Shown: one piece after another, positions 9,494 to 18,115 of the stretch
Numbering within the stretch: position 1 is the first letter of the stretch
How the letters are laid out: every line of letters begins with the position of its first letter
NCBI RefSeq assembly: GCF_000403845.2
Contig: NZ_KE159567.1
Coordinates: forward strand, 347,670 to 411,669
Direction: 5' to 3'
Length of the DNA: 64,000 bases
DNA from: Eubacterium sp. 14-2
GTDB taxonomy: Bacteria; Bacillota; Clostridia; Lachnospirales; Lachnospiraceae
Translations under genes and position numbers: made by a program
The notes under the pieces: model-generated
The model's input: only the letters and a program-made list of their open reading frames with translations
Database searches by the model: none
What the model was told of the DNA's origin: nothing

Positions 9494-9536
9494 AAGGCTG
9501 CACCAGATGAAGTTGATATCGGTGCAGCCTTTTAGT
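9494..9536 (+). terminator. Strong hairpin terminator
   Basis: AAGGCTGCACC and its exact complement (11 bp), 16-nt loop, then TTTAGTT. It ends the anonymous transcript that starts near 8812. Confidence 0.75.
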
Positions 9537-9569
9537 TGTTGTACAGGTTCACTTATGCAAAAGGAAAGA

Positions 9570-9612
9570 GCCGCTCAGGCGGAGAATCCTGCAAAGCAGG
9601 ATTCTTTGTTCT
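9570..9612. repeat. Modular palindromic repeat, copy D (partial)
   Basis: GGCGGAGAATCCTGC-AAA-GCAGGATTCTTTGTTCT. It is identical to the third module of the long copy near 56.9 kb except for the three loop bases (TTT there). It sits directly past the proS stop and could serve as its terminator region. Confidence 0.75.
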
Positions 9613-9619
9613 GTCATTC

Positions 9620-11062
9620 TTAATAGGCTTTTCCCCAGTAAATCAGTTTATGTGCAGGCTTTCCGCAGCAAACGCATACGTCTGAGACAGCTTTCTGTTC
9701 TTCCAGAGGCATACAGCGGGAAGTGGCTGTTGTGTCTTCTTTTATTTTATTTTCGCATTCCACGTCACCGCACCACATGGCCCGTATAAATCCTGGTTTA
9801 TGTTCCACAGCGTCTTTAAACTCATCGTAGGAGGTTACATCTGTAACATGAGACTGCTGGTGTTTTTTTGTCCGTTCAAACATATCTTTCTGAATGGTTT
9901 TCAGCAGTTCCGCTGCAGTTTCTGCCGCATTTTCCAGGGCACATTCGATTTTTTCTCTGGTGTCCCGGCGTACCAGCACACATTTTCCGGCTTCCATGTC
10001 TTTGGGACCAAGTTCAATACGGATGGGAATACCGCGCATTTCCTGTTCAGAGAATTTCCAGCCGGGGCTCTTGTCACTGTCGTCCATTTTTACGCGGATG
10101 CCTGACTGTTTCAGCATGTCTTTTAATTCAGCAGCTTTGTCCAGAACTCCTTCTTTATGCTGCTGGATGGGAATTACCATAACCTGAACCGGTGCAATTT
10201 CCGGTGGGAGCACAAGGCCGGAGTCGTCGCCGTGTACCATGATAATTGCTCCGATCAGCCGGGTGGTCATTCCCCAGGAGGTCTGATGGACGTACTGGAG
10301 TTTGTTGTCTTTGTCTGTGTACTGAATATGAAAGGCCCTGGCAAATCCGTCTCCGAAGTTGTGGCTGGTGCCGGACTGGAGCGCTTTGCCGTCGTGCATA
10401 AGCGCCTCGATGGTGTAGGTTGCTTCTGCGCCGGCAAATTTTTCTTTCTCTGTTTTGCGTCCGCGGATGACCGGCATTGCCAGCACTTCTTCACAGAAAT
10501 CTGCATAGAGATGCAGCATTTGAAGGGTCCGTTCTTCGGCTTCTTCTGCAGTTGCGTGAGCGGTGTGTCCTTCCTGCCATAAAAATTCTCTGGAGCGCAG
10601 GAAGGGTCTGGTTTCTTTTTCCCAGCGGACAACAGAGCACCACTGGTTGTAGCATTTGGGCAGATCACGGTATGACTGGATATCATTTGCGTAGAAATCG
10701 CAGAATAAAGTTTCTGAGGTGGGTCTGACGCACATTCTTTCCTGCAATGGATTCAGGCCTCCATGGGTTACCCAGGCTACTTCCGGGGCAAACCCTTCCA
10801 CATGATCCTTTTCTTTCTGCAGCAGGCTTTCCGGAATAAACATGGGCATATATACGTTTTCCACGCCTGTTTCCTTAAATCTTCGATCCAGTTCTTTCTG
10901 GATGTTTTCCCAGATGGCATAACCTGCCGGTTTGATTACCATGCACCCTTTTACACTGGAATATTCAATTAATTCTGCTTTTTTTACCACATCCGTATAC
11001 CACTGTGCAAAATCCACATCCATGGACGTGATGGCTTCCACTAATTTTTTGTCCTTTGCCAT
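9620..11062 (-). CDS. proS: Prolyl-tRNA synthetase, short (archaeal/eukaryal-like) form
   Basis: 480 residues, the ProS type that lacks the bacterial editing insertion. It activates proline with ATP and charges tRNA-Pro in the cytoplasm. Class II motifs are seen: a motif 2 region with [12 protein letters not shown] and [26 protein letters not shown], a motif 3 region with [11 protein letters not shown], the anticodon-binding domain ([12 protein letters not shown] onward), and a C-terminal zinc-type domain with conserved Cys ending in WGKAY. The ATG follows AAGGAG by 8 nt. It is transcribed from its own promoter through a T-box leader, so expression rises when tRNA-Pro is uncharged. Confidence 0.96.
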   Translation of the reverse strand: MAKDKKLVEAITSMDVDFAQWYTDVVKKAELIEYSSVKGCMVIKPAGYAIWENIQKELDRRFKETGVENVYMPMFIPESLLQKEKDHVEGFAPEVAWVTHGGLNPLQERMCVRPTSETLFCDFYANDIQSYRDLPKCYNQWCSVVRWEKETRPFLRSREFLWQEGHTAHATAEEAEERTLQMLHLYADFCEEVLAMPVIRGRKTEKEKFAGAEATYTIEALMHDGKALQSGTSHNFGDGFARAFHIQYTDKDNKLQYVHQTSWGMTTRLIGAIIMVHGDDSGLVLPPEIAPVQVMVIPIQQHKEGVLDKAAELKDMLKQSGIRVKMDDSDKSPGWKFSEQEMRGIPIRIELGPKDMEAGKCVLVRRDTREKIECALENAAETAAELLKTIQKDMFERTKKHQQSHVTDVTSYDEFKDAVEHKPGFIRAMWCGDVECENKIKEDTTATSRCMPLEEQKAVSDVCVCCGKPAHKLIYWGKAY

Positions 11063-11149
11063 GATTTATTCTCCTTTTCTTTATGGGATATAAACAGTTA
11101 TTTTTTGACACAGGGAGACAGATTCGCTGTGCAGAAAGGATTTCAGGTA

Positions 11150-11390
11150 CAAGAAAAGCCGGATATCCAATCCCGTCAGGGACCGGAAATCCGGCGGTAC
11201 CACCCTTATTAACAGCAAATCTGCTGTTCTCTCAATTGCCTTAACGCGGCAGTACGTCGTATTTTCATACGCGGCTCAAAGGCGGGTTCCGGGCAATGGT
11301 ATGGGAAATCTTTCACCGTTGATTTCTTCTCTGTACATCTTCCTGTCCGTACTGATCCTTTTCTTCGCCAGTTTTCTGTTTTTACTGGTA
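11150..11390 (-). promoter_or_regulatory. T-box riboswitch of proS
   Basis: Reading on the minus strand, the leader contains the conserved T-box bulge AAGGGTGGTACCGCC (11193-11207). A terminator hairpin GCCGGAT...ATCCGGC ending in TTTTC (11154-11195) partly overlaps it. Upstream lies a long stem I region with a GGTGAAAG-type distal element. Uncharged tRNA-Pro pairing with the bulge would favour the antiterminator. I could not place the proline specifier codon with certainty. Confidence 0.93.
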
Positions 11391-11396
11391 ATGGTT

Positions 11397-11425
11397 ATTC
11401 TAAGACAAATTGTGGGGATTGTCAA
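11397..11425 (-). promoter_or_regulatory. proS/T-box promoter
   Basis: TTGACA, 17 bp, TAGAAT. The -35 hexamer overlaps the TGA stop codon of the upstream YtvI-like gene, so promoter and coding end are fused. Confidence 0.85.
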
Positions 11426-12453
11426 GTAATCAGGTATATTTCCTTTATCAAAATGTAGGAGAGGGGGCCGAGAGCAAATCCCCACAGGCCGTAAATTTCC
11501 AGTCCCACATACATGGTGATTACCACAGCCAGCGGATGCATTCCCAACCTGTTTCCCAGAAGTTTTGGTTCCAGAATTTCCCGCATCAGAGTGCATATGG
11601 TGTAGATTACAGTATAAATGGCTGCCAGCATGTATTTCCCCTGCAGCAGCTCAATGATCGCCCAGGGTACAAAAATGGTTCCGGTTCCCAGAAAAGGCAT
11701 GGCGTCGCAGATACCAATGCCGCAGCCGGCCAGCAGTGCATATTCATTGCCGGAAAAGTACAGTCCTGCCACACAGATTACAGTGATGATAATCATGATG
11801 ATTATCTGAGACCTGATATAGGCGCCGCCTGCCTCGTAAGTTCTGCGGCAGACTTTCAGGGCCATATTTCCTACCGGGTGGTGTTCCAGTGTCTTACGCA
11901 TGTTTTTGTAGTCCTTCAGAATCAAAATGGTGCTGATGATCACCACAAAGCAGACGCCCAGGAATACAAAGGTGTTTTTGGCATACAGAATAGTTCCGTT
12001 CATTACGGTGGGGAGCATGTTTGTCCTGGCGTGATTCATAAGCAGGGGTATCTGTTGTTCCACTCTGCTCTGAATCAGTTCTGCTTTGATGCCGGTGATG
12101 CTTTCAATCCGGCAGCAGCATTCTTCCCAGAACGTGCCGGCCTGCTGCCTGTAAACAGGAAGATGTTCCGTTACATTCTTTATCTGTTCTACCAGTGTTT
12201 TCAGGAAAAAAAAGACTGCAAGGCCCAGCAGCAACAGCAGGATTCCCACCAGCAGGGAGGCCCAGATACTTCTTTTCAGTTTTAGTTTATTCTCCAGTTT
12301 TTCTACCAGCGGATTCAGGAGCTTTGCCAGCAAAAATGCAGCAAAAAAGGGAATTACCAGCGGAAACAGCCAGCGGAGGCCGGCGTAAACTGCCAGAGTA
12401 ATTCCCAGAACTTTTCCTATGCTCCGCATACTTTCTTTTGCTTCTGTTTTCAT
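11422..12453 (-). CDS. AI-2E family / YtvI-like membrane protein
   Basis: 343 residues with about seven or eight membrane segments, including pairs near residues 15-45 and 60-85. A soluble helical stretch with many charged residues follows (about 90-150), then a C-terminal membrane block with the family's GxGxxxxxDxxPFxGTG-like motif (GCGIGICDAMPFLGTGT) and VPWAIIELLQGKY. AI-2E proteins are putative exporters of small molecules. The Firmicute YtvI branch is linked to sporulation, but no substrate is proven. It is last in a minus-strand group after the two-component system and the RluA-like gene, with a 76-bp gap. The start ATG has only a weak ribosome site; a second ATG eight codons in is an alternative. 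Confidence 0.8.
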   Translation of the reverse strand: MKTEAKESMRSIGKVLGITLAVYAGLRWLFPLVIPFFAAFLLAKLLNPLVEKLENKLKLKRSIWASLLVGILLLLLGLAVFFFLKTLVEQIKNVTEHLPVYRQQAGTFWEECCCRIESITGIKAELIQSRVEQQIPLLMNHARTNMLPTVMNGTILYAKNTFVFLGVCFVVIISTILILKDYKNMRKTLEHHPVGNMALKVCRRTYEAGGAYIRSQIIIMIIITVICVAGLYFSGNEYALLAGCGIGICDAMPFLGTGTIFVPWAIIELLQGKYMLAAIYTVIYTICTLMREILEPKLLGNRLGMHPLAVVITMYVGLEIYGLWGFALGPLSYILIKEIYLIT

Positions 12454-12529
12454 GAAATCAGTATGCGGTGTTTTCTGTCTTTTATGCGGGAAAAACAGGT
12501 CTGGTTGAATGTTCCATAACAGGCATTTG

Positions 12530-13207
12530 TCAGATCAGAGAGGCAAACAGTTTTCCCGTGGGCTGAACGGTGAATTCCACAGACTCTCCTGTGGTGGGAT
12601 GATGAAAAGAGGTTCGGACAGAACACAGCCCTATCGGAAGATATCCAGGCGGACAGTTCTTATTGTATTTTTTATCGCCCAGAAGGGGATGGCCGGCATG
12701 AGCCATCTGTACCCGAATCTGATGATGGCGCCCTGTGTCCAGACGAATACTTACCAGGCTGACAGGTCCGTCTGATAAGTCTGTCTCGGAAATTGTTTTT
12801 TTAACCTCATAAAAGAGCTTTGCTGATTTGGCTCCTTTTGTCCCTTTGGGGACAACCTGAGAAGTGTTGGTTTTGCCGTCCCTCAGAAGAAAGTCTTCCA
12901 GGATACCGGAGGGTTCCGGAAAAATGCCTTCTGCCAAGGCGAGGTATTCTTTTTCCACGGTTTTTTCCTGTACCTGCCGGCTTAATATGGCTGCTGTCTG
13001 CTGGTCTTTTGCAAATACCATAATTCCTTCCACAGGCTGGTCCAGACGCCGGATAATGAAAACGTCTGAGGATTCTTTTTTATCTGCAAAGTAGTTCCGC
13101 AGCATGCTTACCATGTCCGGCTGCCCTGTTTTTGCAGTCTGCACAGGAATGCCCGGCATTTTATGACAGACAATGATTGCCTGATCTTCGTAAATTATTT
13201 TCAACAT
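12530..13207 (-). CDS. RluA-family RNA pseudouridine synthase
   Basis: 225 residues, a compact RluA/RsuA-type enzyme without an S4 domain. It converts uridine to pseudouridine in rRNA or tRNA. The catalytic Asp is in IIRRLDQPVEG (usual form HRLDxxTSG; here the His is Arg and TSG is VEG). Other family motifs are DDFLLRDG-like EDFLLRDGK, LDTGRHHQIRVQMAHAGHPLLGD and the tail contacting the uridine. The target nucleotide cannot be told from sequence. It starts three bp after the response regulator stop, so it is translated within that operon. The changed residues around the active site are common in small Clostridial members and do not imply loss. Confidence 0.85.
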   Translation of the reverse strand: MLKIIYEDQAIIVCHKMPGIPVQTAKTGQPDMVSMLRNYFADKKESSDVFIIRRLDQPVEGIMVFAKDQQTAAILSRQVQEKTVEKEYLALAEGIFPEPSGILEDFLLRDGKTNTSQVVPKGTKGAKSAKLFYEVKKTISETDLSDGPVSLVSIRLDTGRHHQIRVQMAHAGHPLLGDKKYNKNCPPGYLPIGLCSVRTSFHHPTTGESVEFTVQPTGKLFASLI

Positions 13208-13210
13208 GGA

Positions 13211-13900
13211 TTATACCTTAAACCGGTAGCCTACGCCCCAGATCGTCTCGATGTACTGGGGTTTGGTGGTGCTGAACTCAATTTTTTCCCGGATTTTCTT
13301 AATGTGTACGGTGACGGTTGCAATATCTCCCACCGACTCCAGATCCCAGATCTGGCTGAACAGTTCTTCCTTGGAAAATACATGGTTGGGATTCTGGGCA
13401 AGGAATGTCAGCAGGTCAAATTCTTTGGTGGTAAACTGTTTTTCTTCGTCATTGACCCATACGCGGCGCGCTGTCCTGTCAATTTTCAGGCCTCTGATTT
13501 CGATAACGTCATTTTCCTGGACGCTGCTGTTGATCAGACGTTCATAACGGGAGAGATGGGCCTTTACCCTGGCTACCAGCTCGCTGGGAGAAAAGGGCTT
13601 GGTAATATAGTCGTCTGCCCCCAGTCCCAGTCCCCGGATTTTATCTATATCATCTTTTTTGGCAGATACCATCAAAATAGGGGTGTTTTTATTTTCACGG
13701 ATTCTTTTGCAGATTTCGAATCCGTCGACGCCAGGCAGCATCAGGTCCAGAATAAACATGTCAAATTCCTCGCTTAATGCCCGTGCAAGCCCCTGATTTC
13801 CATTGTTTTCAATTTCCACATGGAAGCCGCTCAGCTCCAGATAATCTTTTTCCAAATCGGCGATTGCCACTTCATCCTCAATAATCAATACTTTGCTCAA
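13211..13900 (-). CDS. OmpR-family response regulator
   Basis: 229 residues. An N-terminal receiver domain has the acidic pair EDE near residue 8, the phospho-acceptor Asp52 in ILDLMLPGVDG and the conserved Lys in SAKKDD. A C-terminal winged helix (about 130-229) has the recognition region TVTVHIKKIREKIE and ends in GVGYRF, typical of OmpR/PhoB proteins. It begins with TTG, overlapping the kinase stop as TTGA, with GGAGGTAA 5 nt upstream inside the kinase gene. That is a translationally coupled pair with the kinase first. Target genes unknown. Confidence 0.92.
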   Translation of the reverse strand: MSKVLIIEDEVAIADLEKDYLELSGFHVEIENNGNQGLARALSEEFDMFILDLMLPGVDGFEICKRIRENKNTPILMVSAKKDDIDKIRGLGLGADDYITKPFSPSELVARVKAHLSRYERLINSSVQENDVIEIRGLKIDRTARRVWVNDEEKQFTTKEFDLLTFLAQNPNHVFSKEELFSQIWDLESVGDIATVTVHIKKIREKIEFSTTKPQYIETIWGVGYRFKV

Positions 13901-15387
13901 CTTATTACCTCCTGGTATTTCCGGATTACAAAATACATAATGGTTCCGGTCTCTTCTTTGCTGTTGGCCCAGATTTTTCCGCCATGGTCTTCGATAATTT
14001 TCTTCACAATAGACAGGCCGATGCCGCTGCCTCCGGTGGCTGAATTCCTGGATGCATCTGTACGGTAAAAACGGTCGAAAATATAGGGCAGGTCTCTGGC
14101 GGCGATTCCCTTTCCGTTATCTTCAATTTCCACCTGAATGAAATCTCCCACATCACGAATGCGCATATTGATAAAGCCCTGAGACTTGTCCAGATATTTG
14201 ACAGAATTTCCAATAATATTGTTAATCACACGCCGGAGCTGTTCCGGGTCTGCAATAATCAGTACGTCCCTGTCTGCATAATTGATATAGGTGAGTTTGA
14301 TATTTTTGGCCTCCAAATCCAGGCCTACTTCCTCCACACAGTCTTCAAAATAATCTGCCACGTTGATTCGGTTGAAATTGTAGGGTATTCGGTTGGTATC
14401 AATTCTGGAATACAGGGTCAGCTCGTTAATCAGCATATCCATTTCATTTGCCTTGTTGTAAATGGTACGGATGTATCTGTCATGTTTTTCCGGTGTGTCT
14501 GCCACTCCGTCCATAATGCCCTCCACATATCCCTTAATGGCGGTAATGGGGGTTTTTAAATCGTGGGAAATGTTGCTGATTAAGACTTTGTTTTCTTTTT
14601 CTCCCGCCACCTTCTCCTCTGCAGATTCCTTCAGACGGAACCGCATTTCTTCAAAATTCCGGCAGAGTTCTCCAATTTCATCTTTTCCTTCTGCTTCGAT
14701 GGTGAAATCCAGGTTGCCTGCCTTGATATTCTGGGCGGCTATTTCCAGTTTCCGGATGGGGTTGATAATTCCCTGATAAATCCAGACCGTAAGCATTCCT
14801 GCAGTAAAAATCAGAATCAGGAATACCGAGATCATCAGATCCAGCAGGACGCCTTTGATGTCCGGCAAAATCCGTTCCATGGATGTGATGATAAAAATGC
14901 TTCCGTTTTCTCCATCCTGAAAGTTAAAATCAATCTGCTTGATCAGGGCCTGTTCCTCCCCTTCTATATAGAAACCGGAGGCCGCACTCTGGATGGCGTC
15001 ACTGTCATATTCCGGCAGGTCCTTTTCCGGAACAGGTTCAGAACCGGTATTTCCGTTGTATATCAGTTCCTGCCCTTTTCGCACAAGCAGATAGGAATAT
15101 TTTTCTGAAAGCTGACGGTTGACTTCTTCCAGGTAGGAGAGGTCTTCAAGTTTTTCCGGCAGGCTTTCCGATACGTCCTGCAGGTCTTCATAGGCTGATT
15201 TGGTAAAGCGGCTGAGCACTTTAAAAGAATTTACAAAATAGTCATAGGCGTTTCCGTCTATGTTATAAATCTGACGTACCGCTTTCATCTGGTACTGTCC
15301 GAAGCCCCATATGGTGGCTATTGCCAGAAGTACCGGCACAAATATAATAATACAGAATGAAATGATTAATCTGGTTCTTAATTTCAT
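13897..15387 (-). CDS. HAMP-containing sensor histidine kinase
   Basis: 496 residues. The first membrane segment is at about 8-28. An extracellular sensor region of roughly 150 residues follows, then a second membrane segment near 185-208 and a HAMP domain (NPIRKLEIAAQNIKAGNLDF). The HisKA box has the phospho-His in ISNISHDLKTPITAIKGY, and the HATPase domain has NIIGNSVKYLD, VEIEDNGKGI and GGSGIGLSIVKKI. It phosphorylates the regulator encoded immediately downstream. The signal is unknown. GGAGG lies 14 nt before the ATG, a long gap, so the exact start is uncertain. A TATAAT box occurs at 15418-15423 without a clear -35. Confidence 0.92.
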   Translation of the reverse strand: MKLRTRLIISFCIIIFVPVLLAIATIWGFGQYQMKAVRQIYNIDGNAYDYFVNSFKVLSRFTKSAYEDLQDVSESLPEKLEDLSYLEEVNRQLSEKYSYLLVRKGQELIYNGNTGSEPVPEKDLPEYDSDAIQSAASGFYIEGEEQALIKQIDFNFQDGENGSIFIITSMERILPDIKGVLLDLMISVFLILIFTAGMLTVWIYQGIINPIRKLEIAAQNIKAGNLDFTIEAEGKDEIGELCRNFEEMRFRLKESAEEKVAGEKENKVLISNISHDLKTPITAIKGYVEGIMDGVADTPEKHDRYIRTIYNKANEMDMLINELTLYSRIDTNRIPYNFNRINVADYFEDCVEEVGLDLEAKNIKLTYINYADRDVLIIADPEQLRRVINNIIGNSVKYLDKSQGFINMRIRDVGDFIQVEIEDNGKGIAARDLPYIFDRFYRTDASRNSATGGSGIGLSIVKKIIEDHGGKIWANSKEETGTIMYFVIRKYQEVIS

Positions 15388-15571
15388 AATAATCGCTGTA
15401 ACCTCCGACAGCTTATATTATACCAGTTTTTGTAGAAAATCATATGGAAAATTTATAAAAATTTATAAAATTTGTATAAATTCATTCTCTGTATGGAGTT
15501 CGGGTACCAGGGGGGGCGGAAATGGAGTTGATTGTGATATCTGAATTCTGAGAGGAAAGAAATGACAGCAT

Positions 15572-15617
15572 AAAAAGCTGAGCAGCTTCTGGTTTACAGG
15601 CCGCTCAGCTTTATTTT
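15572..15617 (-). terminator. murA terminator (works both ways)
   Basis: GCTGAGC stem flanked by AAAAA and TTTATTTTT, about 19-nt loop. It lies 120 bp past the murA stop. The intervening bases hold a glycosidase-like relic. Confidence 0.75.
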
Positions 15618-15737
15618 TAAAATTCTGTTTAAAGATGCTTCCAGACGTTCCTGGGTGACGGTTCCGTTTCTGACCGTGATTAAAGTCCCTTCACAGGTAC
15701 TGTGGAAGTCCCCGGAGAATCGTATACAGCATGAGCC
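15594..15737 (-). pseudogene. Relic resembling the tail of a GH3 glycosidase
   Basis: 47 open codons directly after the murA TGA and in the same frame, with no start codon. The text ...VRNGTVTQERLEASL and NRILKIKLSGL closely fits the end of the GH3 catalytic domain (NagZ/beta-glucosidase), whose consensus is roughly 'G.Is.eRiDeSVrRIL.lKl.lGL'. It looks like the 3' end of a deleted glycosidase gene now joined to murA. Recognition is from memory of the family pattern. Confidence 0.5.
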
Positions 15738-17030
15738 TCAGCTTACCTTAAACTGAAACTTCTGAATCTCTTTTTCTGTGCTTACTTTTTCAATCTGGGC
15801 TCCAAGGCCTTCCAGTTTGGTCTCAAAAGATTCGTAACCTCGCTGGATATAGTGGATATCGTCTATGATAGTAACGCCTTCGGCGGAAAGGCCTGCGATA
15901 ACAAGGGCTGCTCCGGCTCTTAAATCCGGTGCGCTGACTCTGGCTCCGGTGTAACCTTTTACACCATTAATAATAGCAATATTGCTTTCCACCTTGATAT
16001 CAGCCCCCATACGGGTCAGTTCATCCACGTATTTGAAACGGTTTTCAAAGATACTTTCGGTTACGGTGCTGGTTCCCTGGGCAATTCCCAGTACCACAGA
16101 CATCTGAGGCTGCATATCTGTGGGAAATCCCGGATAGGGCAATGTGGTAACCTGAGTATGACGCAACGGTTTTGAGGCCACCACGCGGACAGCGTCGTCA
16201 AATTCTTCCACTTCACAGCCTGCTTCCAGCAATTTTGCTGTTGTGGCTTCCAGATGCTTGGGAATTACGTTCTTGACGGTAACATCCCCCTTGGTAGCTG
16301 CTGCCGCAAACATAAAGGTGCCTGCTTCTATCTGGTCCGGAATTACAGAATATTCTGTTTTATGGAGTTTTTCCACTCCCACAATACGGATAACGTCGGT
16401 TCCCGCACCGCGGATATTTGCCCCCATACTGTTCAGGAAATTGGCCACATCCACCACATGAGGCTCTTTCGCCGCATTTTCAATGGTGGTTTTTCCTTCT
16501 GCCATGGCTGCTGCCATCATAATATTAATGGTGGCGCCCACGGATACCTTGTCTAAATAAATGTGGCTTCCGATTAGATGATCTGCTTCTGCCGCAACTG
16601 CGCCGTTACGGATTTCCACATGGGCACCCAGAGCGCGGAATCCCTTAATATGCAAATCCATGGGGCGGCTTCCGATATTGCATCCTCCCGGCAGAGTAAC
16701 CTCCGCCCGTTTGTATTTGCCCAGCATGGCGCCCAGCAAATAGTAGGAAGCTCTGATTTTTTTCATAGAATCATAGTCTACCGGAATATCTTTTACAAAA
16801 GAACCATTTATTTTAACGGTGTGTGCGTCTGTTCTGTCTATTTTTGCTCCAATGTCTCCCATTGCCTGAAGCAGAGCATTAATATCCCTTACATCGGGTA
16901 AATTATCTATCGTTACGGTTTCATCCGTCATGATGGCAGCTGCCAGAATTGCAAGGGCCGCGTTTTTGGCTCCGCTGATTTCCACTTCGCCGACTAACGG
17001 ATTACCTCCTTTAATCACATACTGTTCCAT
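15738..17030 (-). CDS. murA: UDP-N-acetylglucosamine 1-carboxyvinyltransferase
   Basis: 430 residues. It transfers enolpyruvate from PEP to UDP-GlcNAc, the first committed step of peptidoglycan synthesis, in the cytoplasm. Family signatures: the N-terminal KGGNPLVGEVEISGAKNAAL, the catalytic loop region PGGCNIGSRPMDLHIKG with the reactive Cys (fosfomycin target), and DQIEAGTFM further on. It is transcribed alone from a sigma-A promoter about 90 nt upstream. Many Clostridia carry two MurA paralogues; which of them this is cannot be told here. Confidence 0.96.
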   Translation of the reverse strand: MEQYVIKGGNPLVGEVEISGAKNAALAILAAAIMTDETVTIDNLPDVRDINALLQAMGDIGAKIDRTDAHTVKINGSFVKDIPVDYDSMKKIRASYYLLGAMLGKYKRAEVTLPGGCNIGSRPMDLHIKGFRALGAHVEIRNGAVAAEADHLIGSHIYLDKVSVGATINIMMAAAMAEGKTTIENAAKEPHVVDVANFLNSMGANIRGAGTDVIRIVGVEKLHKTEYSVIPDQIEAGTFMFAAAATKGDVTVKNVIPKHLEATTAKLLEAGCEVEEFDDAVRVVASKPLRHTQVTTLPYPGFPTDMQPQMSVVLGIAQGTSTVTESIFENRFKYVDELTRMGADIKVESNIAIINGVKGYTGARVSAPDLRAGAALVIAGLSAEGVTIIDDIHYIQRGYESFETKLEGLGAQIEKVSTEKEIQKFQFKVS

Positions 17031-17124
17031 ATTGCACCTCTATGCTATATTTTTCGTACAGGAAGTTATCATAGTAACATCTTTTTGCCTTTGTCTGTTT
17101 TTGACAAAAAAATCTTTATGTACT

Positions 17125-17152
17125 ATTATAACACACTTTGTCGATTTGTAAA
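17125..17152 (-). promoter_or_regulatory. murA promoter
   Basis: TTTACA, 16 bp, TATAAT on the minus strand, with a leader of about 90 nt containing no recognised riboswitch. Confidence 0.65.
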
Positions 17153-17541
17153 TCTTTCCTTTTCCGGGTTCACGTGTCAGCACCGCTTTTTCAGCCGCGG
17201 GCTGTGGGTATCAGCTTATCTTATTTTATGCTGAATTACCTGAACTGTGCATGACCTTTCTGAAAATAACTGTTTTTAGTATGGGCGTTTCCTGGAAATT
17301 CATGCGCCCTTTTCCGGCAGAAAGATTTTTATTCCGCAGAAAATTTGCCTGTGTTTGTCCAATTTAAAATTATACAGTGCTGAGGCTGTAATACAGGCTC
17401 CGGTTGTTATCTTACCACATTTCTGTCTGAATTCCTACTGTTTTTTTATATTACAGGAATTTCCTGCAATATAACAGAGTGTTGCCTGCCCATTTCTGCG
17501 TACCAAAGGACAGGAAAGCAGCGGATTTCACCTGTAAAACA
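17153..17541. other. Intergenic stretch, nothing recognised
   Basis: About 390 bp between the murA promoter and the terminator of the PrcB-like gene. No open frame of note, no known RNA. A small palindromic patch TTACAGGAATTTCCTGCAA occurs near 17.45 kb. Confidence 0.5.
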
Positions 17542-17577
17542 AAAAACGTGGTATCATTCGAATACCACGTTTTTTTC
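17542..17577. terminator. Bidirectional terminator overlapping a gene end
   Basis: AAAAACGTGGTAT / ATACCACGTTTTTTT with an 8-nt loop. The upstream arm encodes the last residues (NVVFE) and stop of the lipoprotein gene, so the stem is partly coding. Confidence 0.8.
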
Positions 17578-17985
17578 CAGATATTTTGTCTGTATTACAA
17601 TATAGGGCCAGGATTTTACATGATTGATTTTTTCGCCTTTGGAGGGGCCGATTAATGTGGTGTCAAAATAAATGGCATTTCTGGTCAGGTAACAGTCGTT
17701 GATGGAAATGCTGTAACCGCCTGTTTCCTGTACGCCATATCCCACTGCAATGTACAGATATTCTTTATCTGTGTAGGTCAGTTTGAAAATCGTTTCTTTT
17801 TTCTCTTCAATCACCGCCAGAAATTCTGCCGGAATGTCTTTTTCTTCCAGAATTTCGTAGGAAAGATCTTTCAGTTTTTCCGTGTCTGTTTCTTCCACTC
17901 CGCATCCCGGCAGGAGGGGCAGGCACAGTAACAGCAGCAGGAGGAAAAATTTGCGGATGAAAATGTTCCGATACATTTTTTTCAT
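17554..17985 (-). CDS. Lipoprotein with PrcB-type domain
   Basis: 143 residues. A Leu-rich signal ends in lipobox LLPGC at about residue 28, so it is anchored outside the membrane. The mature part contains the PrcB C-terminal pattern: YIAVGYGVQETGGYSISINDCY, in which a strand, a Gly-rich turn and 'TGGYSI' recur across the family. PrcB was named as a component of a Treponema protease complex; in Clostridia such lipoproteins are of unknown role. It stands alone, back to back with plsC (130 bp apart). MKKMYRN at the start offers two possible ATGs. Confidence 0.75.
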   Translation of the reverse strand: MKKMYRNIFIRKFFLLLLLLCLPLLPGCGVEETDTEKLKDLSYEILEEKDIPAEFLAVIEEKKETIFKLTYTDKEYLYIAVGYGVQETGGYSISINDCYLTRNAIYFDTTLIGPSKGEKINHVKSWPYIVIQTKYLEKNVVFE

Positions 17986-18047
17986 AAGATGTTCCCTGTT
18001 TTTTTACATTCTTCCTGAATTTTATGAAAAAATTCTGTTATTTATGA

Positions 18048-18076
18048 TTGTATTTCCGGTTTCCACTCTGTATAAT
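18048..18076 (+). promoter_or_regulatory. plsC promoter
   Basis: TTGTAT, 17 bp, TATAAT, 40 nt before the plsC start codon. Confidence 0.65.
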
Positions 18077-18115
18077 ATAAAAAGTGAATCATCAATAAGG
18101 AAAAGGTAGAATACT

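Larger units (their letters stand above)
8812..9536 (+). other. Candidate non-coding or decayed transcript
   Basis: The stretch between a consensus promoter and a strong terminator. It holds only short open frames (12-62 codons) with no family resemblance: ATG-TAA directly after the first repeat, then 21-, 24- and 12-codon frames, and a 61-codon frame at 9113-9298 with no ribosome site. It begins with three Shine-Dalgarno-like repeats and has two 'TTTTCGGAATGGG' words about 120 bp apart. It may be a structured RNA, a set of tiny peptides or a dead gene with a live promoter. It does not match RNase P RNA, tmRNA or SRP RNA as I know them. Confidence 0.4.
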
